A DNA stretch of 64,000 nt from Piscinibacter sp943370595 (GTDB taxonomy: Bacteria > Pseudomonadota > Gammaproteobacteria > Burkholderiales > Burkholderiaceae_C): NCBI GenBank assembly GCA_943370595.1, contig CALRRO020000006.1, forward strand, positions 62,001 to 126,000, given 5' to 3'. Of this stretch, positions 1 through 8,205 are shown one piece after another. The notes beneath the pieces are model-generated. The model saw only the letters and a list, made by a program, of their open reading frames with translations. It made no database searches and was not told the origin of the DNA. Each line of letters opens with the position of its first letter. The first letter of the stretch is position 1. The translations under genes and the position numbers were made by a program.

Positions 1-863
1 CGACAGCCGGCCTTCCGGGTCGGACACACCGCAGCCCTGCCAGTCCAGCCAGAGCTGCTGGTGCATGGCACTGGCGGTGTCGCGGCTGACCAGCTCGCCG
101 CCGCTGGCCAGGGCCTTGGCGGCCTTCTTCCAGTAGACCAGCTTCATCGGGTCGCCACGCCGGTAGCCGCGCACGCCCTCGACCTCGCCGCCATCGCTGA
201 TCCGGCCGCGCGACGTGCCGCCGGGCACCGCGCGGGCCGACGGCAGCGGTGCGGCCGGTCGCTCCGGCGCCGGGTAGACGAGCAGCTGCGAGGCCGGCCG
301 CCAGATCGCCCAGGCGCGGAACAGGCCAAGCGGGAAGCGCGTCTCGATGCTCAGCGTCGGCAACTCGTGCAGGCCGCGTCGCGCCGGCACGAAGCTGACC
401 TGCGCGCTGGCCTGGCCCTGCGCCGGCACGTCGATCCAGGTCAGCGTGGCGGCGTCGGCGTCGAGCAGCTTCAGGCCGATGCCGAAGCGCGGGTGGTCGG
501 GGCTGGTCAGCACCGCCTCGAGCAGCGCCGGCTCGCCGGCGAACACCGGCGTCGGGCTGCGCAGGCGCAGCGTCAGTGCGCGCAGCGTGTTGTGGGTGAC
601 GTGCATCGACACCACGCCGCTGCCGGCCAGCAGGAAGGTCAGCACGTAGCCGAGGTTGAGCTGGTAGTTGATCGAGGCCAGCAGCAGCACGATCAGCGTC
701 AGCGCGAAGGTCAGGCCGGCCGGCGTTGGCAGGATGTAGATGTTGCGCTGGGTCAGCAGCAGGGTGTCGCTGCGCGGCAGGCGCGCCTGCCACCAGCCGC
801 GGAAGCGCTGGCGCACCGCCGCGGTCGGGCTGGCCCAGGCACGGCGCAGCAGCGTCGTCGCGG

Positions 864-867
<4 letters not shown>
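1..867 (-). CDS. DUF58 domain protein, 3' end cut by window edge
   Basis: The 289 codons present read as a DUF58 family protein. After a short basic N-terminus there are two hydrophobic segments at about residues 53-88 (start LTFALTLIVLLLASINYQL), then a soluble region. The family signature G-x-R-x-Y-x-x-G-D lies near residue 240 as VRGYRRGDPMKLVYWK. The start is a GTG at 865-867, whose GTGA overlaps the stop of the MoxR gene by four bases, so the two are translationally coupled. MoxR ATPases paired with DUF58 proteins are a well-known arrangement and usually work as a chaperone-like module at the membrane; the substrate is unknown. The rest of the gene, and probably a transglutaminase-like partner, lies left of the window. 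Confidence 0.85.
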
Positions 868-1790
<923 letters not shown>

Positions 1791-1825
1791 GGCAAGACCA
1801 TAACCGAAGAGCGATAACCCGAGAC

Positions 1826-2761
1826 ATGAGCACAGCGTTCTACAGCCATCCTGATTGCAGACGTCACGATATGGGCCCCGGCCACCCGGAATGCCCGCAA
1901 CGGCTGGACGCGATCGACGACCATCTGCTGGCCACCGGCCTGGACATCGCGCTGACCCGCCACGACGCGCCGCTGGTCGACCTGAAGGACGTGGAGCTGG
2001 CGCACACGCATCACTATGTGAGCGAACTGCGCGAGGTGCTGGAGCAGGTCGAGGCCAGTGGACAGTCGAAGGCGCTGGACCCGGACACCGCCGCAAACGC
2101 CGGCACCTGGAAGGCCGCCCTGCGCGCCGCCGGTGCCGCGGTGGCCGCCACCGACGCAGTGATCGACGGCCGCGCCGAGAACGCCTTCTGCGCGGTGCGC
2201 CCGCCCGGCCACCACGCGACGCGCGACGAGGCCATGGGCTTCTGCTTCTTCAACAACGTGGCGGTGGCGGCGCGCCATGCGCTGGACGTGCGCGGCCTGA
2301 AGCGGGTGGCGGTGATCGACTTCGACGTGCACCACGGCAACGGCACGGAAGACATCCTCGCCGGCGACGAGCGCGTGCTGATGGTCAGCTTCTTCCAGCA
2401 CCCGCTGTACCCGTACAGCGGCGCGGTGCCCAAGGGCACCAACATGGTCAACCTGCCGATCCCGCCCTACACCCGTGGCGGCGAACTGCGCGAGATGATC
2501 GAGGCGCAGTGGATGCCGGCGCTGGAGGCATTCCGCCCGGAAATGATCTTCATCTCCGCCGGTTTCGATGCGCACCGGGAAGACGACCTCGGCCAGCTCG
2601 GCCTCGTCGAGGCCGACTACGAGTGGATCACGCTGCGCATCAAGGCGGTGGCCGAGCGCCACGCGAAGGGCCGCATCGTCTCCTGCCTCGAAGGCGGCTA
2701 CAACCTCAGCGCGCTGGCACGCAGCGTGGCCGCGCACCTGCGCGTGCTGACCGGCGTCTGA
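1826..2761 (+). CDS. Histone deacetylase family (class II-like) deacetylase
   Basis: A 311-residue zinc-dependent amidohydrolase of the histone deacetylase/acetylpolyamine amidohydrolase superfamily. Visible active-site parts are the RPPGHH motif with His129 and His130, the zinc ligands Asp167 and His169 in DFDVHHGNGT, Asp248 in SAGFDAH, and the catalytic Tyr292 in EGGYNL. The length matches bacterial single-domain members. Bacterial homologues remove acyl groups from polyamines or small molecules, and a few act on proteins; the substrate cannot be read from sequence. The ATG at 1826 gives the family start (FYSHPDC); an earlier in-frame start would add 16 residues overlapping the divergent moxR region. 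It is probably transcribed alone. Confidence 0.9.
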   Translation: MSTAFYSHPDCRRHDMGPGHPECPQRLDAIDDHLLATGLDIALTRHDAPLVDLKDVELAHTHHYVSELREVLEQVEASGQSKALDPDTAANAGTWKAALRAAGAAVAATDAVIDGRAENAFCAVRPPGHHATRDEAMGFCFFNNVAVAARHALDVRGLKRVAVIDFDVHHGNGTEDILAGDERVLMVSFFQHPLYPYSGAVPKGTNMVNLPIPPYTRGGELREMIEAQWMPALEAFRPEMIFISAGFDAHREDDLGQLGLVEADYEWITLRIKAVAERHAKGRIVSCLEGGYNLSALARSVAAHLRVLTGV

Positions 2762-2919
2762 GGCGAAGCGGGCACGGGGCGAGCCAGCGCTCGCTTCCCT
2801 GCTCGGCGTAGGGGTTTCATGGGGGCTTGGCCGCAGTTCCGGCTGCGGCGCATGATCGCTGCGCCGCGTCCGGCCTGGGTGCGGCCACGACAAACACCCA
2901 CCTGAGAGGAGACGCTGCC

Positions 2920-4887
2920 ATGTCCGAATCGAACCGCCCGGCGCGCTGGCGCCTGGGGCTGCTGGCTTTCGCGATCGCGCTGCCGGCCGTTGCCCACGGT
3001 CCGCACGACCGGCTGCGCACCATCGGCACGCCGCCGGGCATCGTGCTGCCGCCGACCACCGAGGTCGTCCCGCCAGCGCCCGCATGGGCCGAGCAGGGCT
3101 ACAAGGGCGGCGTGGTGTCGGTCTCGCACCCGCTGGCCGCCAAGGCCGGTGCCGACGTGCTGGCACGCGGCGGCAACGCGATCGACGCTGCCGCCGCCAT
3201 CCAGTTCATGCTCAATGTCGTCGAGCCGCAGTTCTCCGGTATCGGTGGCGGCGGTTTCATGATGGTCCACCTCGCGCGCCACGACCGCACCTTCGCGATC
3301 GACGCGCGCGAGAAGGCGCCGGCCGCTGCCACACCGACGCAGTTCGTGCTGACCGAGGTGCCGGCCGCACAGCGCTTCACGATTGCCTCGACCAGCGGCC
3401 TCGCGGTCGGCGTGCCCGGCACGCTCGCGGCACTGGACGTGGCGCTCAAGCGCTGGGGCACGATCCGCCTGGCCGAGGCGATCGCGCCGGCCGCCGCGGT
3501 GGCCGAGCAGGGCTTCGCCATCAACCGCTTCCTGGCGGCCAACATCGCGGGCGACGGCGGCCGCACCGGCTTCCAGCCGGAAACGGCGGCGCTGTACCGC
3601 CCCGGCGGCGTGCCGCTGGCCGAGGGTGCGCTGCTGAAGAACCCCGACCTGGCGAAGACGCTGCGCCTGATCGCGAAGCACGGCCCCGACGTCTTCTACC
3701 GCGGCGAGATCGGCCGGGCCATCGTCGCCGCGCAGCAGCGCTCGCGCACCCCGGTCGCAGCCGAAGGCGCCGGCCGCATGACGATGCAGGACCTGGCCGA
3801 CTACCGCGTCGTCATCCGTGAACCGGTGAAGGTGAACTACCGCGGCTGGACGGTCGCGGCGATGTCGCCGCCGTCCTCCGGCGGCCTGACCGTCGGGCAG
3901 ATGCTCGAGATGGTCGAGCGCTTCCCGATCGGCGACGCGACACAGGGCTTCGGCTTCGGCAGCCCGACCACGCTGCACGTGATGGCCGAGGCGATGCGCC
4001 TGGCCTTTGCCGACCGCTCGGTGTGGATGGGCGACGAGGACTTCGTGCCGGTGCCCAAGGTCGGCCTGCTGAACCCCGACTACGTGGCCACGCGCTCGGC
4101 GATGATCAACACGACTTCGCGCATGGCCACGCCGGCCGCCGGCAACCCGCTGCCCTACGACACGCTGGTGCATGGCGACCGCAACACCCGCTTCGCGCCC
4201 GAGAAGGAGGACACCGAGCACCGGCCCTCGCACACCACGCACTTCTCGGTGGTCGACAAGTGGGGCAACGTGGTCAGCTACACGACGACGATCGAGGCCA
4301 CCTGGGGCACCGGCATCACCGTGCCGGGCTACGGCTTCCTGCTCAACAACGAGCTGACCGACTTCAACTTCGACCCGACGAAGAACGTGGCCACCGGCAA
4401 CCCCGGCGCGAACGACGTCGCCGCAGGCAAGCGCCCGCGCAGCTCGATGGCGCCGGCGATCGTCTTCCGCGGCCGCGAGCCGGTAGCCGCCTACGGATCG
4501 CCCGGCGGCGCGACCATCATCAACTCGGTGTTCAACGTCACGCTCAATCTGATCGACCACGGCATGTCGATGCAGCAGGCGATCGACGCGCCACGGCTGT
4601 CGGTGACCAGTGCCGCCGGCACCATCTCGTGCGAGGGTGTCGAGCCCTTCATGCAGCCCAAGTTCAGCGTCGCCACGCAGGACGCCCTGCGCAGTCTCGG
4701 CCATCTCGGCCTGGGGGCAGCCGGCGGCAATGGCTGCGCCGCGACGATCGGGTCGGTGCAGGGGGTGGTGATCGACCTGAAGACCGGCCGCCAGTACGGC
4801 GGGGCGGATCGTCGGCGCGAGGGCACGGTGATCGGCCTGAAGCCGCGCCGCGGCCACGACAGGGACGGGGATCGCGACGACGACTGA
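2920..4887 (+). CDS. ggt: Gamma-glutamyltransferase (glutathione hydrolase)
   Basis: A 655-residue Ntn-hydrolase precursor with an N-terminal hydrophobic signal sequence ending near residue 26 (LPAVAHG), so the enzyme is probably periplasmic. It cleaves the gamma-glutamyl bond of glutathione and related peptides. The autoprocessing site and nucleophile is Thr439 in SHTTHFSVVDKWGN, and the small-subunit motif GSPGGATIINSV follows, both diagnostic. The large subunit holds GIGGGGFMMVH. A good ribosome site (GAGAGGA, 2903-2909) lies 10 bases before the chosen ATG; translation from the earlier in-frame ATG at 2827 would hide the signal peptide. The C-terminus carries an unusual charged tail (RRGHDRDGDRDDD). 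A 158-base gap separates it from the deacetylase gene. Confidence 0.93.
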   Translation: MSESNRPARWRLGLLAFAIALPAVAHGPHDRLRTIGTPPGIVLPPTTEVVPPAPAWAEQGYKGGVVSVSHPLAAKAGADVLARGGNAIDAAAAIQFMLNVVEPQFSGIGGGGFMMVHLARHDRTFAIDAREKAPAAATPTQFVLTEVPAAQRFTIASTSGLAVGVPGTLAALDVALKRWGTIRLAEAIAPAAAVAEQGFAINRFLAANIAGDGGRTGFQPETAALYRPGGVPLAEGALLKNPDLAKTLRLIAKHGPDVFYRGEIGRAIVAAQQRSRTPVAAEGAGRMTMQDLADYRVVIREPVKVNYRGWTVAAMSPPSSGGLTVGQMLEMVERFPIGDATQGFGFGSPTTLHVMAEAMRLAFADRSVWMGDEDFVPVPKVGLLNPDYVATRSAMINTTSRMATPAAGNPLPYDTLVHGDRNTRFAPEKEDTEHRPSHTTHFSVVDKWGNVVSYTTTIEATWGTGITVPGYGFLLNNELTDFNFDPTKNVATGNPGANDVAAGKRPRSSMAPAIVFRGREPVAAYGSPGGATIINSVFNVTLNLIDHGMSMQQAIDAPRLSVTSAAGTISCEGVEPFMQPKFSVATQDALRSLGHLGLGAAGGNGCAATIGSVQGVVIDLKTGRQYGGADRRREGTVIGLKPRRGHDRDGDRDDD

Positions 4888-4918
4888 GGCGCGTCGCCTT
4901 CGAAAACTCGGCGCAGGC

Positions 4919-5098
4919 TCAGTGCACGCCGAGCTTCATCATCAGCTTGAGGTACTCGAGCTGCGCGTTGAGCGACTGCAGGCGTTGCAGCAGTTCGTGC
5001 CAGCGCAGTTCCTGGGCCTCGGCCGGTGACAGCTTGCGGGAGGGGTTGGAGTCGGGTGCGGCGGGCATGGCGCGGTGGTGCAGATGCGTTGACGCCAT
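4919..5098 (-). CDS. Small conserved hypothetical protein, helical
   Basis: About 59 residues, charged and mostly helical, ending with a leucine-rich stretch (LLQRLQSLNAQLEYLKLMMK) that could form a short coiled coil. I do not recognise a named function. I chose the ATG at 5098 because GGAG lies five bases upstream; ATGs at 5107 and 5068 are alternatives. It sits alone between the gamma-glutamyltransferase gene (convergent, 31 bases away) and a small exported protein on the same strand. Confidence 0.55.
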   Translation of the reverse strand: MASTHLHHRAMPAAPDSNPSRKLSPAEAQELRWHELLQRLQSLNAQLEYLKLMMKLGVH

Positions 5099-5156
5099 GG
5101 TCTCCATCGGCGCCGCGCGCGGCAATCCCGCGCTTCGGGTGGAACGGGGTTCGCCC

Positions 5157-5480
5157 CTACCAGGCCGTCTGGCAGGCGCCGAGGCGGTCCTTCTGCGGCA
5201 GCGACAGCAGCCGGTTCACCTCGGAGTTGTAGCTGTTGCGGTAGGCGTCGGTCTTGCGGATCGCGACCAGGTCGAGCTTGCGCTGCTCGACGGCGCGCTG
5301 CAGCATTTCCTGCCCCGGCTTGACGCTCTTCGGGTCGATCGGCGTGCAGACGAACACCACGGCCTCGATGCCGCCGACCACCTGTTCGGCCGAGGCGCCG
5401 GCGGCCGACGCCCAGGGCGCGGCCTGGCTCAGCGCCATCGCGGCCAGCGGACCGGCGAGGAATCGGAAGTGGGTGCTCAT
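5157..5480 (-). CDS. Small exported hypothetical protein
   Basis: A 107-residue protein with a Sec-type signal peptide (hydrophobic core LAGPLAAMALSQAA, likely cut after ASA near residue 26). The mature part is about 80 residues with two cysteines (Cys45 in VFVCTP and Cys103 near the C-terminus, ACQTAW), which could form a disulfide in the periplasm. The middle is charged and helical. No family recognised. It reads on the same strand as the downstream small gene and is separated by about 100 bases from the end of the sulfur-oxidation regulator gene, so a link to that cluster is possible but not shown. Confidence 0.6.
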   Translation of the reverse strand: MSTHFRFLAGPLAAMALSQAAPWASAAGASAEQVVGGIEAVVFVCTPIDPKSVKPGQEMLQRAVEQRKLDLVAIRKTDAYRNSYNSEVNRLLSLPQKDRLGACQTAW

Positions 5481-5580
5481 CTCGGGTGGGTGGCTCTCAG
5501 CCAGCGGTGGATTGTGCCGCCGGTGGCGCGGCGGCGCACCCCACGTCTGCGCGGGCGGTCTGTGGGCGGTGCGTGGGCGA

Positions 5581-5970
5581 TCAGCCCGTGCGGCGGCGCG
5601 CCGGCAGCAGCCGTTCCTCGTCGCTCAGCTCGGCTTCGCCGTCCATCTCCAGCGCCATCTGCGTGCAGACGGCGCGGCACAGCGTCACTGCACGCTGGTT
5701 GGCGATGCGGTAGTAGATCTGCGTGCCCTCGCGCCGCCGGCCGAGGATGTGCGCCCGGTACAGCGTGCCCAGGTGCTGCGACAGGTTGGGCTGCGTGGTG
5801 TCGATCTGCGCCAGCAGCTCGGAGACATTGCGTTCGCCATGGCACAAGGCCGACAGCAGCTTCAGGCGGATCGGCGTGGACAGCAGCGAGAACAGCTCCG
5901 CAGCCGACTCGAAGACCTCGTCGGCTTCGGCACTGGCCGGCACGGGGGGCTGCGTCGTGTCGGAACTCAT
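5581..5970 (-). CDS. soxR: ArsR family repressor, SoxR/SqrR/BigR-like
   Basis: A 129-residue winged-helix regulator of the ArsR/SmtB family. The recognition helix is in TTQPNLSQHLGTLYRA (about residues 58-73), followed by the wing RRREGTQIYYRI. Cys43 (SALCHGER) plus Cys98 and Cys102 (TLCRAVC) sit where the sulfur-sensing members SqrR/BigR/SoxR carry the two cysteines that form a polysulfide bridge and release DNA. This supports a role as repressor of sulfur oxidation genes that is relieved by reactive sulfur. It is the last gene of the soxH-thioredoxin-cytochrome operon, with an 11-base gap. Candidate operators lie upstream of soxH, soxB and soxC. The SoxR symbol here is the ArsR-type protein, not the MerR-type redox sensor. 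Confidence 0.8.
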   Translation of the reverse strand: MSSDTTQPPVPASAEADEVFESAAELFSLLSTPIRLKLLSALCHGERNVSELLAQIDTTQPNLSQHLGTLYRAHILGRRREGTQIYYRIANQRAVTLCRAVCTQMALEMDGEAELSDEERLLPARRRTG

Positions 5971-5981
5971 GGGCCGCGAGT

Positions 5982-6302
5982 CTAGCGTTTGCGCTCGAAG
6001 CGGTAGTGGTCGCGGTCGAGCACCGCCGCGATGGCGGTCACCTCTTCGGGAAACAGGCTCAGGTTCAGCTCGGTGCTGCAGTACTGCACCATGCCGCGCA
6101 ACGCCGCAGCGCCGTTGATGCGGCCTGCCGGACGGTAGATCGCGCTGCCGTCGCCGCCGACGCGGCGGATGTGGCAGGCATCGCAGGCACTCTCGCGAAT
6201 CAGCTTCTCGCCCAGCGGCAGGTCGGCGTCGGCGAACAGCGGCCCGGCTTGGCCGAAGGCAGCCAGCGGGGCGCACAGGGCCACGGTCGCAAGGAGTTTC
6301 AT
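5982..6302 (-). CDS. Small periplasmic c-type cytochrome of the sox region
   Basis: A 106-residue protein with a cleavable signal peptide (cut near AAFGQA) and one heme-binding motif, CDACH, at about residues 40-44. After the motif comes a short domain ending FPEEVTAIAAVLDRDHY; an obvious methionine ligand is not clear, the best candidates being Met in RGMVQ or none. A third cysteine follows in QYCSTE. It lies between the TlpA-like thioredoxin (18-base gap) and the ArsR regulator (11-base gap). Its likely role is electron transfer during sulfur oxidation or service to the thioredoxin, but this is inferred from context only. Confidence 0.7.
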   Translation of the reverse strand: MKLLATVALCAPLAAFGQAGPLFADADLPLGEKLIRESACDACHIRRVGGDGSAIYRPAGRINGAAALRGMVQYCSTELNLSLFPEEVTAIAAVLDRDHYRFERKR

Positions 6303-6320
6303 GCCATGTCTCCGGGGTCG

Positions 6321-6800
6321 TCAGGCCAGCTTGAGGAGTTCCATCACGTCCTCCTCGAACATCTCGCCCGGGATGGCCAGCTTGAAGCGGCCCTGGCGAT
6401 CGACGAGCGCGGTCAGCGGGATGATGCGGCGCGGCGCCAGCGCAGCGGCCAGCACGTCGTGGTCGAGCGTGACGGGGAAGCCGTAGCCGTGCGCCGCCAG
6501 GTAGCGGCGCACCGCAGTGGCATCGCGGTCGCGCGAGACGGTCAGCACCTGGGGGCCGGATTCGCCGGCGGCTCGGTGCAGCCTGGCGATGTGCGCGTTG
6601 TGCCGCTGGCAGAACGGGCAAGTCACCGACCAGAACACCACCACCTTGGCGCGGCCCGCGGCAGGCGTCCAGCGGCCGCCGTCGAGCAAGGAGAGTTCCG
6701 GCCAGCGTACCGTTTCGCCGGCGGTCGCCGGCGCTGCCAGCGCGGGCCAGGCCATCCACGTCGGCAGTGCGGCGACGAACGCGCGGCGGCGGGACTTCAT
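6321..6800 (-). CDS. TlpA/SoxW-like periplasmic thioredoxin
   Basis: A 159-residue thioredoxin-fold protein with an N-terminal export signal (RRRAFVAALPTWMAWPALA) and the redox motif CPFC at about residues 62-65 (FWSVTCPFCQRHN). The cis-proline region is IIPLTALVDRQG. SoxW/SoxS-type thioredoxins keep SoxY and other Sox cysteines in the reduced, active state in the periplasm. It overlaps the upstream soxH-like gene by four bases (ATGA) and is followed by a small cytochrome c. An electron donor of the CcdA/SoxV type is not present in this window. A second, unrelated TlpA-type protein is encoded at 50.4 kb. Confidence 0.85.
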   Translation of the reverse strand: MKSRRRAFVAALPTWMAWPALAAPATAGETVRWPELSLLDGGRWTPAAGRAKVVVFWSVTCPFCQRHNAHIARLHRAAGESGPQVLTVSRDRDATAVRRYLAAHGYGFPVTLDHDVLAAALAPRRIIPLTALVDRQGRFKLAIPGEMFEEDVMELLKLA

Positions 6801-7741
6801 TTCGCCTCGTGCTCCATCAGCAGGTAGGTGTTGTACGCATTGATGCGGTTGGCGGCCTTGAACAGCGGCAGCTTGTCGAAGCGCGACCAGTCGGCGTTCG
6901 CATAGGCCTCCTCGAACGGCTCCATGTTACGCGCGGCATCGCCCATGGTCTTGCGCAGATGCGCCAGGTAGTCACGGGTCATCTGCAGGTCGGCGCGTGC
7001 AGTGGTCGAGGCCGGGCCATGGCCGGGCACGACCACGTCGATCGGCTGCGCGAGCAGTGCGTCCAGCGCGGCGATCCAGTGCCCGCTGTCGGCCTGGCCG
7101 ACGAAGGGTACGCGGCCGCGGAACACCAGGTCGCCGGCGAACAGCGTGCGCAGCGCCGGAAGGTAGACGACCAGGTCTTCCGGCGTGTGCGAGGGGCCGG
7201 CCGGCTGCAGCTGGAAAGCCATGCCGCCGAGCATCAGCGTCTCGGGCGCGTCGATCCATCGATCGGCCGGCACCAGCTGCGTGTTCTCGTCGATCCAGGG
7301 GAACAGCACCTCGCGGCTGGCCTTCAGCCGCTGCTGGGCAGCCTCCGAGTTCAGGTAGGCGCCGGCGGCGCGGTGGGCGATCACCGTGGCGCCCGCCGCC
7401 TTGAAGCTCTGCAGGCCGTAGATGTGGTCGGCGTGGTAGTGGGTCAGGATGACCCAGCGCACCGGCTGCGTCGTGATGCGGCGGATCTGCGCGAGCAACT
7501 CGTCGGCCAGCGCCGGCGAGCCGAGCGCGTCGATCACCACCACGCCTTCGCCGGTCACCACGAAGCCGGCGTTGGAGATGAAGTTGCGGTTCGCCGACGA
7601 GCCCAGCGCCGAACCGCCCTGGACCATCCAGACACCGGGCGCCACGGCCGCGGGTACCGGGGTGTCCTGCGCACGCACCGGAAGGGCCGCTGCCGCACAG
7701 CACAGCGCCATGGCGAGGGTTTTCACGATCGTGCGGGCCAT
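6797..7741 (-). CDS. soxH: SoxH-like exported metallo-beta-lactamase-fold hydrolase
   Basis: About 314 residues with a signal peptide and a metallo-beta-lactamase fold. Zinc-binding motif HYHADH is in WVILTHYHADHIYG; further ligands are in PSHTPED, FAGDLVF and VVPGHGPAS. The sequence resembles SoxH, also described as quinoprotein relay system zinc metallohydrolase, often found with sox genes and of unproven function. The ATG at 7741 (MARTIVKTLAM) starts cleanly at the signal peptide; an ATG at 7762 would add seven residues and would place a candidate operator (7755-7774) partly inside the gene, so I prefer 7741. It is the first gene of the operon with the thioredoxin, cytochrome and ArsR repressor, divergent from fccA. 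Confidence 0.82.
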   Translation of the reverse strand: MARTIVKTLAMALCCAAAALPVRAQDTPVPAAVAPGVWMVQGGSALGSSANRNFISNAGFVVTGEGVVVIDALGSPALADELLAQIRRITTQPVRWVILTHYHADHIYGLQSFKAAGATVIAHRAAGAYLNSEAAQQRLKASREVLFPWIDENTQLVPADRWIDAPETLMLGGMAFQLQPAGPSHTPEDLVVYLPALRTLFAGDLVFRGRVPFVGQADSGHWIAALDALLAQPIDVVVPGHGPASTTARADLQMTRDYLAHLRKTMGDAARNMEPFEEAYANADWSRFDKLPLFKAANRINAYNTYLLMEHEAK

Positions 7742-7754
7742 CGAGCAACAGTAC

Positions 7755-7774
7755 ATTCGCATTGACTGATATTT
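7755..7774 (-). promoter_or_regulatory. Candidate sox operator upstream of soxH
   Basis: Plus-strand sequence ATTCGC-ATTGAC-TGATATTT, 14 bases upstream of the preferred soxH start. It matches the element upstream of soxB at 14 of 20 positions and the one upstream of soxC at 13 of 20, in the same orientation relative to each gene. The region is AT-rich against a GC-rich background. It lies in the divergent spacer shared with fccA, so it could also influence fccAB. Assignment to the ArsR-type repressor is inference. Confidence 0.4.
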
Positions 7775-7876
7775 GAAACCCGCACGAGCTCATCTGGCAA
7801 GTGCATAAACCCGGACGCGCCAGTGAGCCGCCTTGGCACACAATCCGCGCCACTCGAATTGCCAAGGAGACCGACG

Positions 7877-8194
7877 ATGCCCGACCGCCGTACCCTGGCC
7901 GCTGCCGTGCTGGCGCTGGCCGCGCCCTGGGTTCATGCCCAGGGCCAGGACCCGAACCTGGCCCGCAACCTGGCCGCCACCTGCGCGAACTGCCACGGGA
8001 CCAACGGCAACGTGCGCGGCAACGACGTCAAGCCGCTGGCCGGCGTCGCCGCCGAGAAGATCCTGGCGCAGCTCGCCGACTACAAGAGCGGCGCCCAGCC
8101 CGCGACGATCATGCACCAGATCTCCAAGGGCTACACGGACGAGCAGCTCAAGCTGATCGCTGCCTGGTTCGCCGCCCAGAAGCCCGCCAAGTGA
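7877..8194 (+). CDS. fccA: Sulfide dehydrogenase cytochrome subunit (monoheme FccA)
   Basis: A 105-residue class I cytochrome c with a signal peptide (cut after VHAQ) and one heme motif CANCH (Cys36, Cys39, His40). The likely axial ligand is Met in TIMHQISKGYTD. It is the electron-accepting subunit for the flavoprotein encoded 11 bases downstream; together they oxidise sulfide in the periplasm. The purple sulfur bacterial FccA is diheme, whereas this one has a single heme like many proteobacterial versions. Ribosome site AAGGAGA at 7864-7870 supports the ATG at 7877. It is divergent from soxH across 135 bases. Confidence 0.88.
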   Translation: MPDRRTLAAAVLALAAPWVHAQGQDPNLARNLAATCANCHGTNGNVRGNDVKPLAGVAAEKILAQLADYKSGAQPATIMHQISKGYTDEQLKLIAAWFAAQKPAK

Positions 8195-8205
8195 GGAGCC
8201 TCCCG

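Noticed and set aside
4023..6827. Long plus-strand open frame across the ggt end and the sox regulator operon
   Set aside because: It overlaps ggt in another frame and runs antisense to four recognisable genes; the product is arginine-rich and repetitive.
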